The position numbers were made by a program, and so were the translations under genes. The notes under the pieces are model-generated. The model was not told the origin of the DNA, ran no database searches, and saw only the letters and a program-made list of their open reading frames with translations. Below are positions 11,112-22,570 of a stretch of 64,000 bases of DNA, one piece after another. This stretch comes from Pollenia angustigena (lineage: Eukaryota; Arthropoda; Insecta; Diptera; Polleniidae), in NCBI GenBank assembly GCA_930367215.1, contig OV884059.1, positions 232,251,803 to 232,315,802 of the forward strand, written 5' to 3'. How positions within the stretch are numbered: the stretch's first letter is position 1; each line of letters begins with the position of its first letter.

Positions 11112-12343
11112 CAGGGCTGTCAGATATGGCGATTTCTCGCCAAACGTGGCGATTTTGAAACGTGTTTGGCGATGGGATTTTCCATTTGGCGACTGGCGAC
11201 TTTTGTGGCGATTTTTGATATAACTGGCGATTTACTTGGCTATTTTTACTATTCATATTATTTCAGCGATTTTGAAATAAAAAATTTGCACTTTTATTAA
11301 CATAAGCGGAGTTAGGCCTCTCCAGCTAAATATATATGTATAAATATATACACACATACTTATAGATTTTTAAGCAGTTTGTCCTTTTTTGTTATCATTA
11401 CTAGTTAAAAAAAATCTTGCTAATTTTTTTCACATGATTTCTGTTTTATTATGTCTGTGTTCATACGGCTCATGTGTTATTGACAAGATTGCTACTTTAT
11501 AGGCGAGAGGGACGAGGGGGAAAGAAACGAGTACACAGATGCATGTACTGTCTTTACGTTTCGCTTTTTTATTCGTTGTTTAATTTTGTTTTTGTTTTCA
11601 ATATCAAATAAAACAAAATAAAAAACATGGCGTCAACATGACATGAATCATTTGAACGCCAATAAATGTTCAAAGAAGAAAAAGGAAGAATCTTGTCAAT
11701 AAGACATGAGCAGTATAAACACAGACTATCATTTTAAGTGAATTATTCAGTCACTTTTTAATTCCAAGGTTTAAAAAACTGCAGTCGAAACTAAAACCTG
11801 TCGAACAAAAAACGAAAATTTGTCTACAATTTTTCGCTTTTTGATTTGGTTTGACAGCGACTATTTACATGTAATGAATTACAAGTAAAAGCAAAAGTTT
11901 TTTTTTTTGGCCAATGACAAATGAAAAAGTGGAAGGATGGCAGTTTTTCAACTTCGACTGCAGTTTTTTAAACACTGCTTAAATCTAATAGTACGTTTGC
12001 AGGTCAAAACAATAGTAATGAAATCGATTAGCCTGAAGTGATCTTATAGACTTGTGTGCTTAATTTTAGTTTTTTTTAACTGAATAAATGATCTCCATTT
12101 TATGTTATTAAAAAAAAATAACAGTTACTAAAAAAAATTTACTTTCGGCGACATTTTTGTATTTTTACTCATCTTTTGGCGATTTTTGACTGCAATATTA
12201 TATCAGCTTTTTTTTGTATGCAAAATTTAATTAAAAAAAAAAAAAAAAAAATTCGAAAACTGAACAAAATTCACGTTTGGCGATTTTTGGCGATTTCTGA
12301 CATTCGGTTTGGCGATGGAGCTCAAAAAAACCTGACAACCCTG
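11112..12343. mobile_element. hAT element, non-autonomous, 8-bp duplication GGTACAAG
   Basis: The ends CAGGGCTGTCAG and CTGACAACCCTG are inverted matches, and an exact GGTACAAG lies on each side (11104-11111 and 12344-12351). CAGGG ends plus an 8-bp duplication are the classical hAT signature. Both subterminal regions carry many TGGCGATTTTTGG-like repeats, as expected for transposase binding. At 1232 bp with no transposase it is a deletion derivative. Part of its interior recurs at 1-190. Confidence 0.88.
11769..11973. mobile_element. Nested MITE with GTTTAAAAAACTGCAGTCGA ends
   Basis: A 21-base inverted repeat is exact at both ends, 205 bp apart. It lies inside the hAT element and so is younger than it. 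No clear duplication. Confidence 0.75.
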
Positions 12344-12351
12344 GGTACAAG

Positions 12352-14500
12352 CATGTTTATTCTCCCCTTCTTTCTACTATCCTCTCTCTCCTATAGACAC
12401 AAACTTGCTTAAAAAACATCGATGTTTCTAAAAGCAGGCATTGAAACGTTGGACGTAATTACAGGGGCGCGTATAAAAACTTGGGAAATTTATGATGGAA
12501 AGACCTGGCACAGAAAAAAGAACCAAAATTTTTCAATCTTTTTTTAAAAGTCAGCTTTCGATTGATTAGAGACAAATTCGATTAATGAGCGATGGGGCCT
12601 ATTTCACCTCAATAGTGACGTAAATAAACAAAATTGCAGAATATGGGGCGCCCAAGATTCAAGAATAATTGTTGAACATCAAATGCACCCATTTAGATTA
12701 GAGTTTTTTTTTCCCGGAGTTTTTCGATTCCCGGGAAAGCGGGAATTTTTTTTGAAATTCCCGGGATCCCGGGATCCCGCTCCATATAAATAATACACAG
12801 TAAATTAATTTTTTTTTTTTGTCTGACATCAATGTTGATTTGCGTGTGTATAAACCGATATTTGAGCATGTGAAATCCGTTCGCGTTAACCATTTTTATT
12901 ACACGGCGCAAATTTTACTGCGGTTTAAAGTTAAAAATTAAAAAAAAATATAAAAATTACAGTTTTTGTTAAAATTGAAAAAGGATAACGCGTGTGGATA
13001 ATACCCCTTAAGGGCTTTCTTAGCACACTAAAATATTTGTAAAAGCTTGAATACTTTTTAAAATACACTGGAAAAAAAATATAAAAAAGTTTTTTTTGAT
13101 CGTGTATGCATATAAAAATTTATTTAAAATTGTTAAACATTTTACAAAATTACGGCTAGTATAAGACATAATTTGCAATATTTTGGGAAAAAAAACTATT
13201 TGGCTATCGCTAATGGCTTAAGAGATATAACCATTTAAACTTTACCACTCATGATTTTTTTACCAAATTATATATTTAGATCAGTAATACTCAAATATTT
13301 ATTCTTAGAAGCACTCAGCAAAAGCTACTATGATCATAATTTGTTTCGCTTCTCAGTTTTTTTTTTAACGAATTTTAGAAATTTTAAAATGTATATTCTG
13401 AAACCAAATCAAATATTTCATACAAGGATGCTTTTTGAGGTTAGAAACATTTTGTTTCTCCATAAAATTTTAAATCCTTAAAATTTTTTGGTGCGTTTTC
13501 AATTTTAGTATCAAGCTCAGTAAAGTCTTCTATTCGATGTACGTTTGAGCGGAATTGATACAGCGCTTCAGTTGTCACAAAGCGAAATGTGTTTGGAAAA
13601 AACTGCCGCTGCACGCGCCAGGGTTGAAAAAAATTATTTTTTTTTGCACTTTATCAGTTTAGTCCGTCGCGAAGAATCTATTTAGATACCTTAACATGTG
13701 CCCATGACATGTTTTGATATAAAAAAAAGCTTAAAAATAAATTGTTTTTTTGCAAAAATTTTCAAAAGTTCATAAAATTTTTGCGTTTAAAAATTTTAAA
13801 GTGCGTTTTCGCCTCGGAGGTGCCCTTTACGAAGTTACTCACATCACGCAATACACTAGCCAACTTAAAAGGCAATTCAGATTGTCAGACGCAAAAAAGA
13901 TACATTTTTAAAAAATTTACGCTAATTTCTTTTAAGTTTGTGATGTCCGTGATACGTTATTGGTGCGCTGACACCAATTTGATACACCTCAAACTTTATA
14001 AAATTACGCAGTTTTTTTAATTCTGCGCTTAAAACTCATTTTTATTAAACGGCGCAAAAACTCTATGCAAAATCTTCAAAAATTTCTAAATTCGAAAAAT
14101 TTTGGTTTCACTTTAAAACACCATGCAACTTTTCACGCAGCAGCGATATCAAAATTTTTTTTTTAGTGGATATATCCTCCAAGTCTAGTGACTAAATTTT
14201 GTATGGGTTTGGATCTAAAAGCTTAAAACTATTACAAAGAAAACGGAATGAATGAAAAAACTCTTGGAAGTTTCAAGTCGTTTTTTTAATTTTTCGAATT
14301 TTAGATGACCACCAATTCTTAAGGTGAGGACTTTTCAACGTAAAACTTTGCACGTCATATCCTTCAAGTATAGTCATCCAAACCCTGTACAACGTTTTTT
14401 TCAATTCATAAAACTTAACGAAATAAGAGCCATAGTATGTCGGTTTCAGCAGGTGCTTTGAAGTAGCCCATATCTTTTTGGACCATATTTTTTTTATAAA
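12352..14500. other. Long spacer without recognised genes
   Basis: A/T-rich. Several frames of 60-92 codons occur but they are rich in F, K, N and I and look like chance. At 12710-12780 CCCGGGATCCCGGG-type words resemble the 6760-7107 element and may be a decayed copy. Confidence 0.45.
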
Positions 14501-14504
14501 TTTT

Positions 14505-14640
14505 TAAGGCCCGAGGTGGAGAACAATCAAGAATCGTGGTTCCAACAAGATGGAGCCACAGCTCGTCCAACCAAAGCTCTCTTGAGCGAAATTTTTGTCA
14601 ATCAAGTTTAATCGCTCCCGATGTTGTTCTTTGGAGTAAC
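14505..14640 (+). pseudogene. Mariner transposase relic
   Basis: One frame reads SWFQQDGATARPTKALLSE, which matches the second-aspartate block (WFQQDGATCHTA) of the intact mariner transposase at 24447-25532. The frame stops soon after. No terminal repeats were identified, so only a fragment remains. Confidence 0.65.
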
Positions 14641-14783
14641 CTAAAGTGTATGGTGTATGTCAATAATACATGAACCGTCTAACAGCTTAAGGGCAATATT
14701 TGAGAAGAATTTCTTCTTTTATGTAAATATAATTATGTATATTTTTCAAATTCAAAATTCAAAACTTAACATTAACTACGTCT

Positions 14784-15008
14784 CAAGGCGAATTCATCCC
14801 AGGTAATCTCGCTACTACAACAAGTACAACTCGTACAAAAACCACAAGCAATTTGTTTTTGTAAAATCATTGTACAATGTCAAAAACAGAAATTAAACAA
14901 AACAGATACAAATATTATAAAAGAGAATAAACAAAATTTTGACATCCAACAGTGCTTTTAGCTAATATCAGCAGGGCTTTTAAGACCACCTGTAATAAAT
15001 TCGCCTTG
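14784..15008. mobile_element. CAAGGCGAATT-group MITE with 8-bp duplication CTACGTCT
   Basis: The ends CAAGGCGAATTCATCCCAGG and TGTAATAAATTCGCCTTG are flanked on both sides by exact CTACGTCT. The interior matches 6225-6449 in reverse. It lies about 210 bp upstream of the start codon of the host gene, so it could sit in the promoter. Confidence 0.85.
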
Positions 15009-15220
15009 CTACGTCTGCTATATTTTGCATTCGTAATGAAGTTGTAAATGGGAATCCTTTTTTCGAGAATCCCTTAGTGCAGGATCGAATATTCGAAAAC
15101 CTAAACCAGTTTGTCAATTTAAAACCTACGTAAACACAATTTTTTTTTTAAATATTTTATTAATTTTTTTATATTCAAATCAATGTAGTTTTTATACAAT
15201 TATTTAGAAAGCTTCTTCAC

Positions 15221-16051
15221 ATGCCTTTACCCCAGTTATCGAAGCAAATTACCAAGATTATAAGCTTAACATTCTTTGGCATAACCACTGTAAGTTTGTA
15301 AAACAATTTTATATAAATTTTTGCTAAGAAAATCTTATTTATTTAAACTATTTTAAGATAATTAAACTTGTTTGCATTTTAATTATAAATGCCCATAAAG
15401 ATACTCCCTGCATTGCGGGTTGGCATGTGAATGAAGAAATAGCTGATCATTTAATTCTGATCAGTATGACTCTAATACCGGACATTTTGATGTTAGTGTG
15501 TATAGGTGTAGGTATGGTGTTTGAAACCAGTAATATTGGTGCCGATCCTGGGGTGAGTGTATCATATTTTAATCTATCGGTCATTTTAATAATGTGTCTC
15601 CTGTTTTAGACTATTGTGTATAATTTTATAGTCGGATTATTAACGATTTGCTCTTTGCTTCCCTTTTTTGGTATAGAGGATTGCAGAAGTGATAATTTGA
15701 AAAATATCAAATCGGTTGGCATATACGCCACTATGGCGGGTGTATTGCATATAGCTAATGGAGTTGTATGTCTATTGTTTTTGGCGCCGGAGGAGAGGTA
15801 AATTGTGGAATTATCCCGAACATGAAGAGCCAAATGCTACAATCGTTATCCATGTTCAACTTTTATAGCTTTGAAGTCGATACATCTGACATTTACATAG
15901 ATTTTCGCATGGCTATGTTTTTGCATATTAAAAGTCTGTGTGTCTTTTCAGATATGAAGTGGAAACAGAAGCCTTAAATTCAACTCCTAAATCTAGTGAA
16001 AATTCTGAGGAAAAACCTTCAACTTCTAAAGCTTCTTCTACCTCTAAATGA
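15221..16051 (+). CDS. Small four-pass membrane protein, four exons
   Basis: Four exons join into one 183-residue frame: 15221-15289, 15358-15552, 15610-15797 and 15952-16051. All three introns (68, 57 and 154 bp) begin GT and end AG, with donors GTAAGT, GTGAGT and GTAAAT; the first two fall between codons and the last splits an arginine codon. Predicted membrane segments lie near residues 13-35, 55-78, 90-109 and 124-147. The short N-terminus is followed by a loop with two cysteines (residues 29 and 41 region), and the C-terminal tail (152-183) is rich in Ser, Thr, Glu and Lys and likely cytosolic. Size and topology resemble small insect tetraspan proteins (MARVEL- or claudin-like), but I do not recognise the family and no function is assigned. 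The start is the first ATG in frame; an extra 5' non-coding exon is possible. It is the only gene here with clean intron structure. Confidence 0.82.
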
Positions 16052-16337
16052 GTTATTTACATATGTATATGTACATATATAAAAAGTTTTACAGTTATAA
16101 TTATAGATAATAATTATAGAATTTATAAAAGTCAAAACTATTTATTTTCTTTTGCTGTTAATTTGAAAAAGCTTTTCCCATGCCTAATTAATTTCAATCG
16201 AGCATCACGTTACAAAGAATCTCAATTATATATTCCCTCATTTAAATGTTGTTAAGTATTACATAAATTAATTAATTCTCTCATAATTATGATTGCTGAC
16301 ATTATTTTGCTTAATTTGTTGTTGTTTTTGCTATAAT

Positions 16338-16366
16338 AATAAAAAAAACTATTGATTTGTAATAAA
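16338..16366 (+). promoter_or_regulatory. Possible polyadenylation signals for the tetraspan gene
   Basis: AATAAA occurs at 16338-16343 and 16361-16366, the first such hexamers after the stop codon at 16051. In A/T-rich DNA this could be chance. Confidence 0.3.
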
Positions 16367-16924
16367 TACGTTCAAATTAGAATTACCTACGTTTTTTAGA
16401 ATTTATTATAGAATTACTTGTTTTTGGTTTTTTTTTTATCATAATATCAATCTTTATGCAATAAATTGTTTCTTTTTTTTGTTCGAATAATTTTCTAAAA
16501 CTTATATTGAACGCTTCGTTGGCAATTACGTCTTATGATGCAAGTGCTAAGAAACTGCAAAGAGCCAGTGTTCTAAAGGAGTGTATTTGTTCTTATACAA
16601 AACTTTAAAGTTAACATTTATAAAAATATTTTTTAATGTACATTTTTAAAGGATTTTTTTTAAAGTAATTTTATAAAAATGTAATTTTTAGCTATTTTTG
16701 GAATAGGGGTTTTAATTACTTCTTGAAAAAGTTAATATTTGCTTAAAAAAAGTATAGATTTTAAGAAAAAATTCCTTCTGACAGCATGAACGTAAAGAAC
16801 TATGTATGTATGTTTATCGCACCCTTACCGCAAAAATAGCTTTAAGCGACATAATTATTAATTTTAGTTTTTTTAATAAATTATAAATTAATAACTTGGA
16901 CTACTAAGGAGTAGTTTTAAAACT
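16367..16924. other. A/T-rich spacer
   Basis: No gene or element recognised before the inverted repeat copy that follows. Confidence 0.5.
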
Positions 16925-17121
16925 ACTCCATGGTATACACAAGACGACTAGTTTTGAAGTCGTTTAAAAACGAAAGCATGTCGTTAAAAAACGAACCAAG
17001 TCGTCTCACTATAAACACTTTTTAACAATGACATGGTCCATGCTTGCATTACATCGGACCAGTCCATGGAGTAGTCCATTTTATTAAAATGGATCAGGTG
17101 GTCCAATTTTATTTGCAGGGT
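16925..17121 (-). repeat. Dispersed repeat with TACCCTGCAA edge, copy 2
   Basis: The inverse of 8893-9084, ending TTTATTTGCAGGGTA on the plus strand. Differences between the copies are few and scattered. Confidence 0.75.
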
Positions 17122-17162
17122 ACTGTCATGTGTAAATGCTATGTAAATAGGATGAAATTAAA

Positions 17163-17775
17163 CAAGGCGAATTGACTAGAAGGTGGGGTCAAGTCAACAT
17201 ATGGTGGTTTTTTCGGTGGTCGACATGTCAAAGTTTGTATAAAAACTAGTTTTAATGTAACTTGAGGGTTACCAAGTTTAAATACACTCAGGCACGTTTT
17301 CACAACTTACCGATAGCTAAAAGTACACTTTAAATGGCCTTATAAAAAGTGTTCCATTATTAAAACTTTACTTAAACCTAAAGTGAGCGGTAAAGTAAAT
17401 TAAGGTTCATCACACCCGGTAGGTTAAAGTAAAGTTGTAATAATGGACCACTTTTTATACGGCTGATAAAATCCTACCTTTAGCTATCGGTAAGTACACT
17501 TACACTTTTTTACCAATACACTCATACTTTTAAAAATTGAAACGAACTTGCCTTTAAAATTCTCTTTCCAGTGACATCTGATTTCAAAGTTAGTGAGAAA
17601 ATGTTTCGTCTCTTTGAAATTTTCGCAAACAGTATATGTAAAAGACTATCAAGAAAAACTTGATCGTGAACTGCAGTGCAAACAAACCTATTTTTTACTA
17701 GCAATATTTTTGACAACCCGACCACAGAAGCAACGTTGTTGTGGAGTTGACTTACCTTCTAGTCAATTTGCCTTG
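17163..17775. mobile_element. CAAGGCGAATT-group MITE with 8-bp duplication AAATTAAA
   Basis: The ends CAAGGCGAATTGACTAGAAG and CTTCTAGTCAATTTGCCTTG are flanked exactly by AAATTAAA. The inner ends differ from the 14784 and 41170 members beyond the shared first 11 bases. A hairpin MITE is nested inside, and 17630-17668 matches words in the 27841-28258 element. Confidence 0.85.
17307..17493. mobile_element. Nested hairpin MITE with TTACCGATAGCTAAA ends
   Basis: TTACCGATAGCTAAA at the left has an almost exact inverse (TTTAGCTATCGGTAA) at the right. The arms share AAGTAAAGTT/AACTTTACTT and TAATGGACCACTTTTT-like words, so the unit folds on itself. Confidence 0.65.
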
Positions 17776-17993
17776 AAATTAAACATCGATCAAAAAATCG
17801 AGTATATTGGAATGAACTATGTAGGTACGGCTCAGTGATGGAAAATTTAAAAATTGTGATGGTTCTGACCAACAAGCAAAAGAGTACTTAATTCAAAATT
17901 TTGGTACTTTTTATAAAACCTGTTTTTTATTGAAAATTACACTTAAATGAACAAAAAAAAAAAATAAGCTTAATTCATTTTGATATTAAAATA

Positions 17994-18702
17994 CAGTGCA
18001 CTCGCGTTAATATGTACGCCCTAACATATGAACACGCCAAAATATGAACACTTATTTTCTTTCATTGACTACTCTAAAATATGAACTTGTGAAAAGGCTT
18101 TAAAATATGAACAACTTCTCGTTGTATTTTTAACGGTTTTTATCTACCTACACAGTGTTAAATCAAAATCAATTTTTAATAAACTGCATTATAACCTGTG
18201 GATTTCCCCAGCTATCGCTTTAAAATTGTCTTCAGTTGTTTATCAAAATGTTTTACAAACACTTTTTAATTAGCTCTCACATTAACATAGAATTCTATAT
18301 ATATTTTTAAATATAATTTTAACGTGAAAAGTTGTTATATTTAAATTAAAAAAGTATAAGTTTTGAACTTAAAAAAGAAAAATCAGATCATGGTTTTTGA
18401 AAATGAGAGACAAAAAGATGACCTCTGGAGATTTTTAAGGGAGCGGGCGTTTTTTAACTGAATGAACGAAAGAAAATCACAGACTTTTTCGCATAACTTT
18501 ATGTTTGTATTTTCTTTTTTAAAAATCAATAGTTTTTTTAATCCAATGAAAAATAAATAAAAAAACTTTAACATTAGAAACTTTTATTTTTATGGAAAAA
18601 AACGTTTTTGAAGGGAAATTAGATGTCTATCGCAAATATGAACAATCTTGCAAAAGTGAACTGCCTTTGTTTTAATTAGTTCATATTATCGCGAGTGCAC
18701 TG
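17994..18702. mobile_element. Pogo-like element, TA duplication
   Basis: CAGTGCACTCGCG is exact at both ends, followed by TAATATG (left) and ATAATATG (right), with TA on each side. CAG ends and TA targets fit the pogo/Tigger group of the Tc1-mariner superfamily. TATGAAC words recur inside both ends. No transposase frame remains in the 709 bp. Confidence 0.7.
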
Positions 18703-19181
18703 TATATGCAAATGTACATACATAACTTTCAAGAAATGTATTAATTTTTGCCCATTGGAAGCAGCCTCCGTTTTTTGCGAAGTTTTGAAAAGGTTATTAC
18801 GTATTTTCTAGTGGTGTTGAAAATATCATTGTTAACTATTGGTGATAACAAATAGTATATACATGTGTACTATGTTATACTTTTACCGAAACCATGTATG
18901 TAAAACGCATTTAAAATGACATAAGTGCTTAAAGAATATCAAAATTTTTGCATCAAAAACCATGAACGAAAAAAAAACAATAAATTGTATGTTTATGGCA
19001 CGTAGAAAATGTATAAAAAAAAGCATCGCAGGATTTCTTAGCAAGGAAGCATAACAAGAAAGAGTACTTAAACTGACGTGGGGGTACAGTGGTATTTATG
19101 AAATGTAAAAGTACTGAAAATAGTACCAAAGTACTGAACTTTTCATCACTGGTACTGCTACATTTTCAAACTTTACTTTTT
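18703..19181. other. Spacer
   Basis: No gene recognised. Short frames only. Confidence 0.4.
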
Positions 19182-19506
19182 AAGCTGGAGGTCCACACCA
19201 CGCGTTACTCGCTTTTTCGCAGCATACGCAGCTGTCAAAAAAGTAGAATCTGTGTAGTTATACGTAGTAAGTTACATGCACAAAAGCGTAGTTGCCTTGA
19301 GGCGAAAAGTAGGTTTACTTTCTACTTTTGTAAGCGTCACAAGCAGCGTTCGAACAAATTAGCTGATTTTGACAAATTAAATTTTATTTTTATTGTGCTG
19401 CTGCTGCATAAAAAGCGTTGCATGTAACTTTAAACGTAAACGCAAGTAAGGTTATAAAAGCATGCGTTTCGTGGAGGCGAAAACGCGTGTTATGGACCTC
19501 CAGCTT
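19182..19506. mobile_element. MITE with AAGCTGGAGGTCCA ends
   Basis: AGCTGGAGGTCCACACCACG at the left is matched by AGCTGGAGGTCCATAACACG on the minus strand at the right, followed by CG-containing GCGTT words at both ends. The end motif belongs with 7436-7790 and 39380-39512. The 112-codon frame across it is an artefact of the element. Confidence 0.7.
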
Positions 19507-20539
19507 TAGAAAGTCCCTGTTTGAATAGTAAGTAAGAGCCATTTCAAAAAGTTCTTTTTTCTTATCAAAAAGTATAATACTATTAGAAAAAACATTTTGT
19601 TAAAGCTAGCAGAACATAAAAAACGTTTCTAAAAAAAGATTTATATAACCCGTAGGTAATTATATATAGAAGTAAATGTGTAGAACTCATGCTTTTACAT
19701 TCTGTATCATAAAGCTTCTACAACTTACAACAATAATACAAATATGTTTCTTGTTTTTGCTTATAATTTTATTCTATTTAAGTTTTTTTAAGCAAACAAA
19801 AATATAAATTACAAAACATTATATAGAAGATGCATCAACGCCGCTAATTATTTCTTAGAGGTTTATTGTTCCAAAACGGATCGTAGAGTTATTTATAATG
19901 CTTTTCATTTGTTTTCACTCGTATTACGTACTAAAAAGTAAATATGTATGTAATTGTACTCGTATTTAAATTTATTATTGAGTTGATAATACCGGCTAAA
20001 TTACAAATTTGTTTAGATAACTTCTAAAATTTTCTTCTTTAATTATCTGGCATTAGAATTGCGACGTGTTCAATCAACCACAAAAAGAATAATCATTAAG
20101 CTGTCAATCAGGCAGTCAGTCATGCAATTTGTCACTTGTAAACCGTTGGTTTAACCGACACATATTTCTGTCACTTTCAGCCCGCCGGTCAATAATCTTA
20201 ATTTTAATTTTAATTTTTATCGTCATAATAATAATGATCGTTAGTTATTATTACAAAATACATTTTATAAATTAACAAAAAAAAAAAAAAAAAAAAAAAT
20301 AACTGCATAATGTAAATAAAAATATTGTTTAACAAACGAAAATAGCAACAACAACAACAACACCAATTATAATAAATTCAAATATCTATTACAACATATT
20401 TGTGGTTGGTAATCGCCAGATAATCGCAATATCTGTTAGTTTTAGCCAAATACTCAATTAAAAAGTTACATTATAATAGATAAAATATGCAAATAATCGT
20501 ATAAATAACTAAAAATAAGTTTTTTAGAGAAACATGTTT
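19507..20539. other. A/T-rich spacer
   Basis: Contains a long A-run at 20277-20300 and short CAA repeats near 20345. No gene seen. Confidence 0.5.
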
Positions 20540-20930
20540 AAGGGCTAATAATTCAGTGCAAGTTAGATTCTCTTTTTGGTTTAACGCTTGTTTAAAGCAG
20601 CAAATCTATAAATTAGTTAGTGCCGGTTCACACACGTCAAGTTTAACTCGTCAAGTCTTGAGTTTTTAGGAGAGAGGGGAAAAGATATGGCATCCTCTTT
20701 TTCCTTCTCTCCTAAAAACTCAAGACTTGACGAAATAAACTTGACGTGTGTGAACCGGCACTTACCATATAAACCATTTCTTAACTCATAAAATTGGGAG
20801 TTTACAGACCGTTTTGAATTTGACATTTATCGTAGTGCTGCCACAATATTATTTTTTTAACTACATAAAATATATATAAAACAATGTTTTTAATTTTAAG
20901 CCACATATTAATTTAAGTTTAGTTCAACTA
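20540..20930 (+). repeat. Dispersed repeat, copy 2, with palindrome inside
   Basis: Same family as 940-1200. Reading across the nested palindrome restores a continuous match, so the palindrome inserted into an existing repeat copy. Confidence 0.6.
20620..20761. mobile_element. Harbinger-like palindromic MITE, TTA duplication
   Basis: GTGCCGGTTCACACACGTCA and its exact inverse form the ends, and arms of about 60 bases remain complementary around a short A/G-rich loop. TTA flanks each side. The element could fold into one long hairpin and, if transcribed, give small RNAs; that role is inference. The 69-codon frame on the minus strand comes from the palindrome. Confidence 0.8.
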
Positions 20931-21842
20931 AACCAGCGTTTAAGTTTTCACTAATTTTTCAGGCATTAGATATTTAATTTATTTTTAAGATTATTATCAA
21001 ATTGTTTAACATGAATTCAAATGTATTTCTGTTTTGGAACTTGAATTTCTGAATGAATTTCTAATATATTAATTTATGAATGCTATTATTGTATTACTAC
21101 TTGTTTAAACATGGAAATTACCATGATATTATAAAATGCTATAAGCGGACAACAAATTAAATTATTAACTCACGATTTCTACACGTGATTTAATGACATT
21201 TGATTAAAAACTTTAATTGTTTTTAAGCTGAAGACAGAAAAAGACTTAAAACCGATTAAATAGAGCTGCTGGAGCGAAATATAGATATGTAAAAGATAGG
21301 AATTAGAGACTTAATTGCAATTAATTTATTAAAGCAGTGATGATTAATTTTTTGAGTAAAGCAGCAAGAATCGTAATGCTTCGAAGCTGCAGGAATATCT
21401 GAAAAATAATCTAGTGAGCACTGGCTTGGCTCTGGTCAATGGCTTAAGGTATCACAAAGGGACCGCTTTAGGGACCCAAGTGAACCGTGGTCATGTCGGC
21501 TGCATATTGGACGTAACATAACCATAACAAAACGCAATAATTCCCAGTTTTGAAGCTTGTGTTTTTGGACAGAATTCAATTCTACAGATTAAAATTGAAA
21601 TAAAACTTATTATAGGTGAAAAACTTCGCCGAATTTCACTAACAAAAACGTGTCAGAAAGTATTATCGGTCAAGCGCGACCATGTGATACCCTACACAAC
21701 AGCATTTAGAAAATATTTTCAAGAGAGAGCACGTTACTTTGAGGTTAAGATTTATAAATTTATATTATTCGGGCTTATAACGAGATACTAATTTTTAAAA
21801 GCAACTTGTTTTTGACAACGACACTCATAATAATGCCGATTA
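20931..21842. other. Spacer
   Basis: A/T-rich with no gene or element recognised. Confidence 0.45.
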
Positions 21843-22080
21843 TCGGGCCTGTTCTGAAAATCACGAGATTTCAAATCACGTGTTTTTGAAATCACAAGTG
21901 CGATTTTGTGGTGTTCTGAAAGCCATACCGCTTTTGTGTTTCTCAGTGTGCTTTCGGCAATTGAAGATCACACCAAGCACACAAAAGCGAGGCACTAAAA
22001 TATCACACGTGTGACTTTAGTAGGCACATGTGATTTGAAATCATGTGATTTGAGTAAAAGTGATTTGCAGAACGGGCCTG
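21843..22080. mobile_element. MITE with GGGCCTGTTCTG ends
   Basis: The left TCGGGCCTGTTCTGAAAATC and right (minus strand) CAGGCCCGTTCTGCAAATCA are inverted matches. TA occurs just outside both ends. Inside, AAATCACGTG/CACATGTGATTT words repeat in both orientations. Confidence 0.65.
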
Positions 22081-22115
22081 TATAGAGATAAAGATACATG
22101 TGAGTAACGATATTA

Positions 22116-22224
22116 ACCCCCAATTTCACAAAGGTTAAGTTATATTTAACTATCAGTTATAGCTGTTAAAACATATTGTTAACTGGAAGTTAAAGTAATA
22201 GTTAGTTTAACTGAAATTGGGGGT
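22116..22224. mobile_element. Short hairpin MITE with ACCCCCAATTTCA ends
   Basis: ACCCCCAATTTCA and TGAAATTGGGGGT are exact inverses 109 bp apart, and the interior is rich in TTAACT/AGTTAA words that pair across the centre. Confidence 0.65.
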
Positions 22225-22490
22225 AGGATTATTTTTAAAATATTTTTTCGTTCAAGTTTTTACAAAAATGCTCAAAAATTATTTGATAAAATTAAAATCA
22301 CTTATATTTTAAAGCTACTACATACATAAGTTATTAAAATGAGTATTAACTGAGTGCGAGCTAAAAAAAGATATTATTGGTCTTAAGGTTAGAGATAACC
22401 CAGGAATTTTAAGAGTTGATTGTTTCGTTCTGTTTTGTATACTTTGCGTGAAATTTTATCTGTCAAAGAAGAAGACCAATAAGAAAAAGT

Positions 22491-22570
22491 TTAGAAAAAA
22501 AGGATTTTTCTCCTCATGGTATAACAAACACCAACTTCGCTAACTAAAACTTCTGTGCATAGCCTAATTT
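22491..22570 (+). repeat. Single decayed 82-bp satellite unit
   Basis: Shares TGGTATAACAAACACC and CTTCGCTAACTAAAACTTCT with the 82-bp units at 27104-27350 and 45549-45845 but lacks the CCGGCC hairpin. Confidence 0.6.

Noticed and set aside
17593..17838. An 81-codon frame, looks like it could be a small gene
   Set aside because: It spans the right end of the 17163-17775 MITE and a repeated motif also found at 28081 and 28211.
19089..19427. A 112-codon frame
   Set aside because: It starts outside and ends inside the MITE at 19182-19506; composition is not protein-like.
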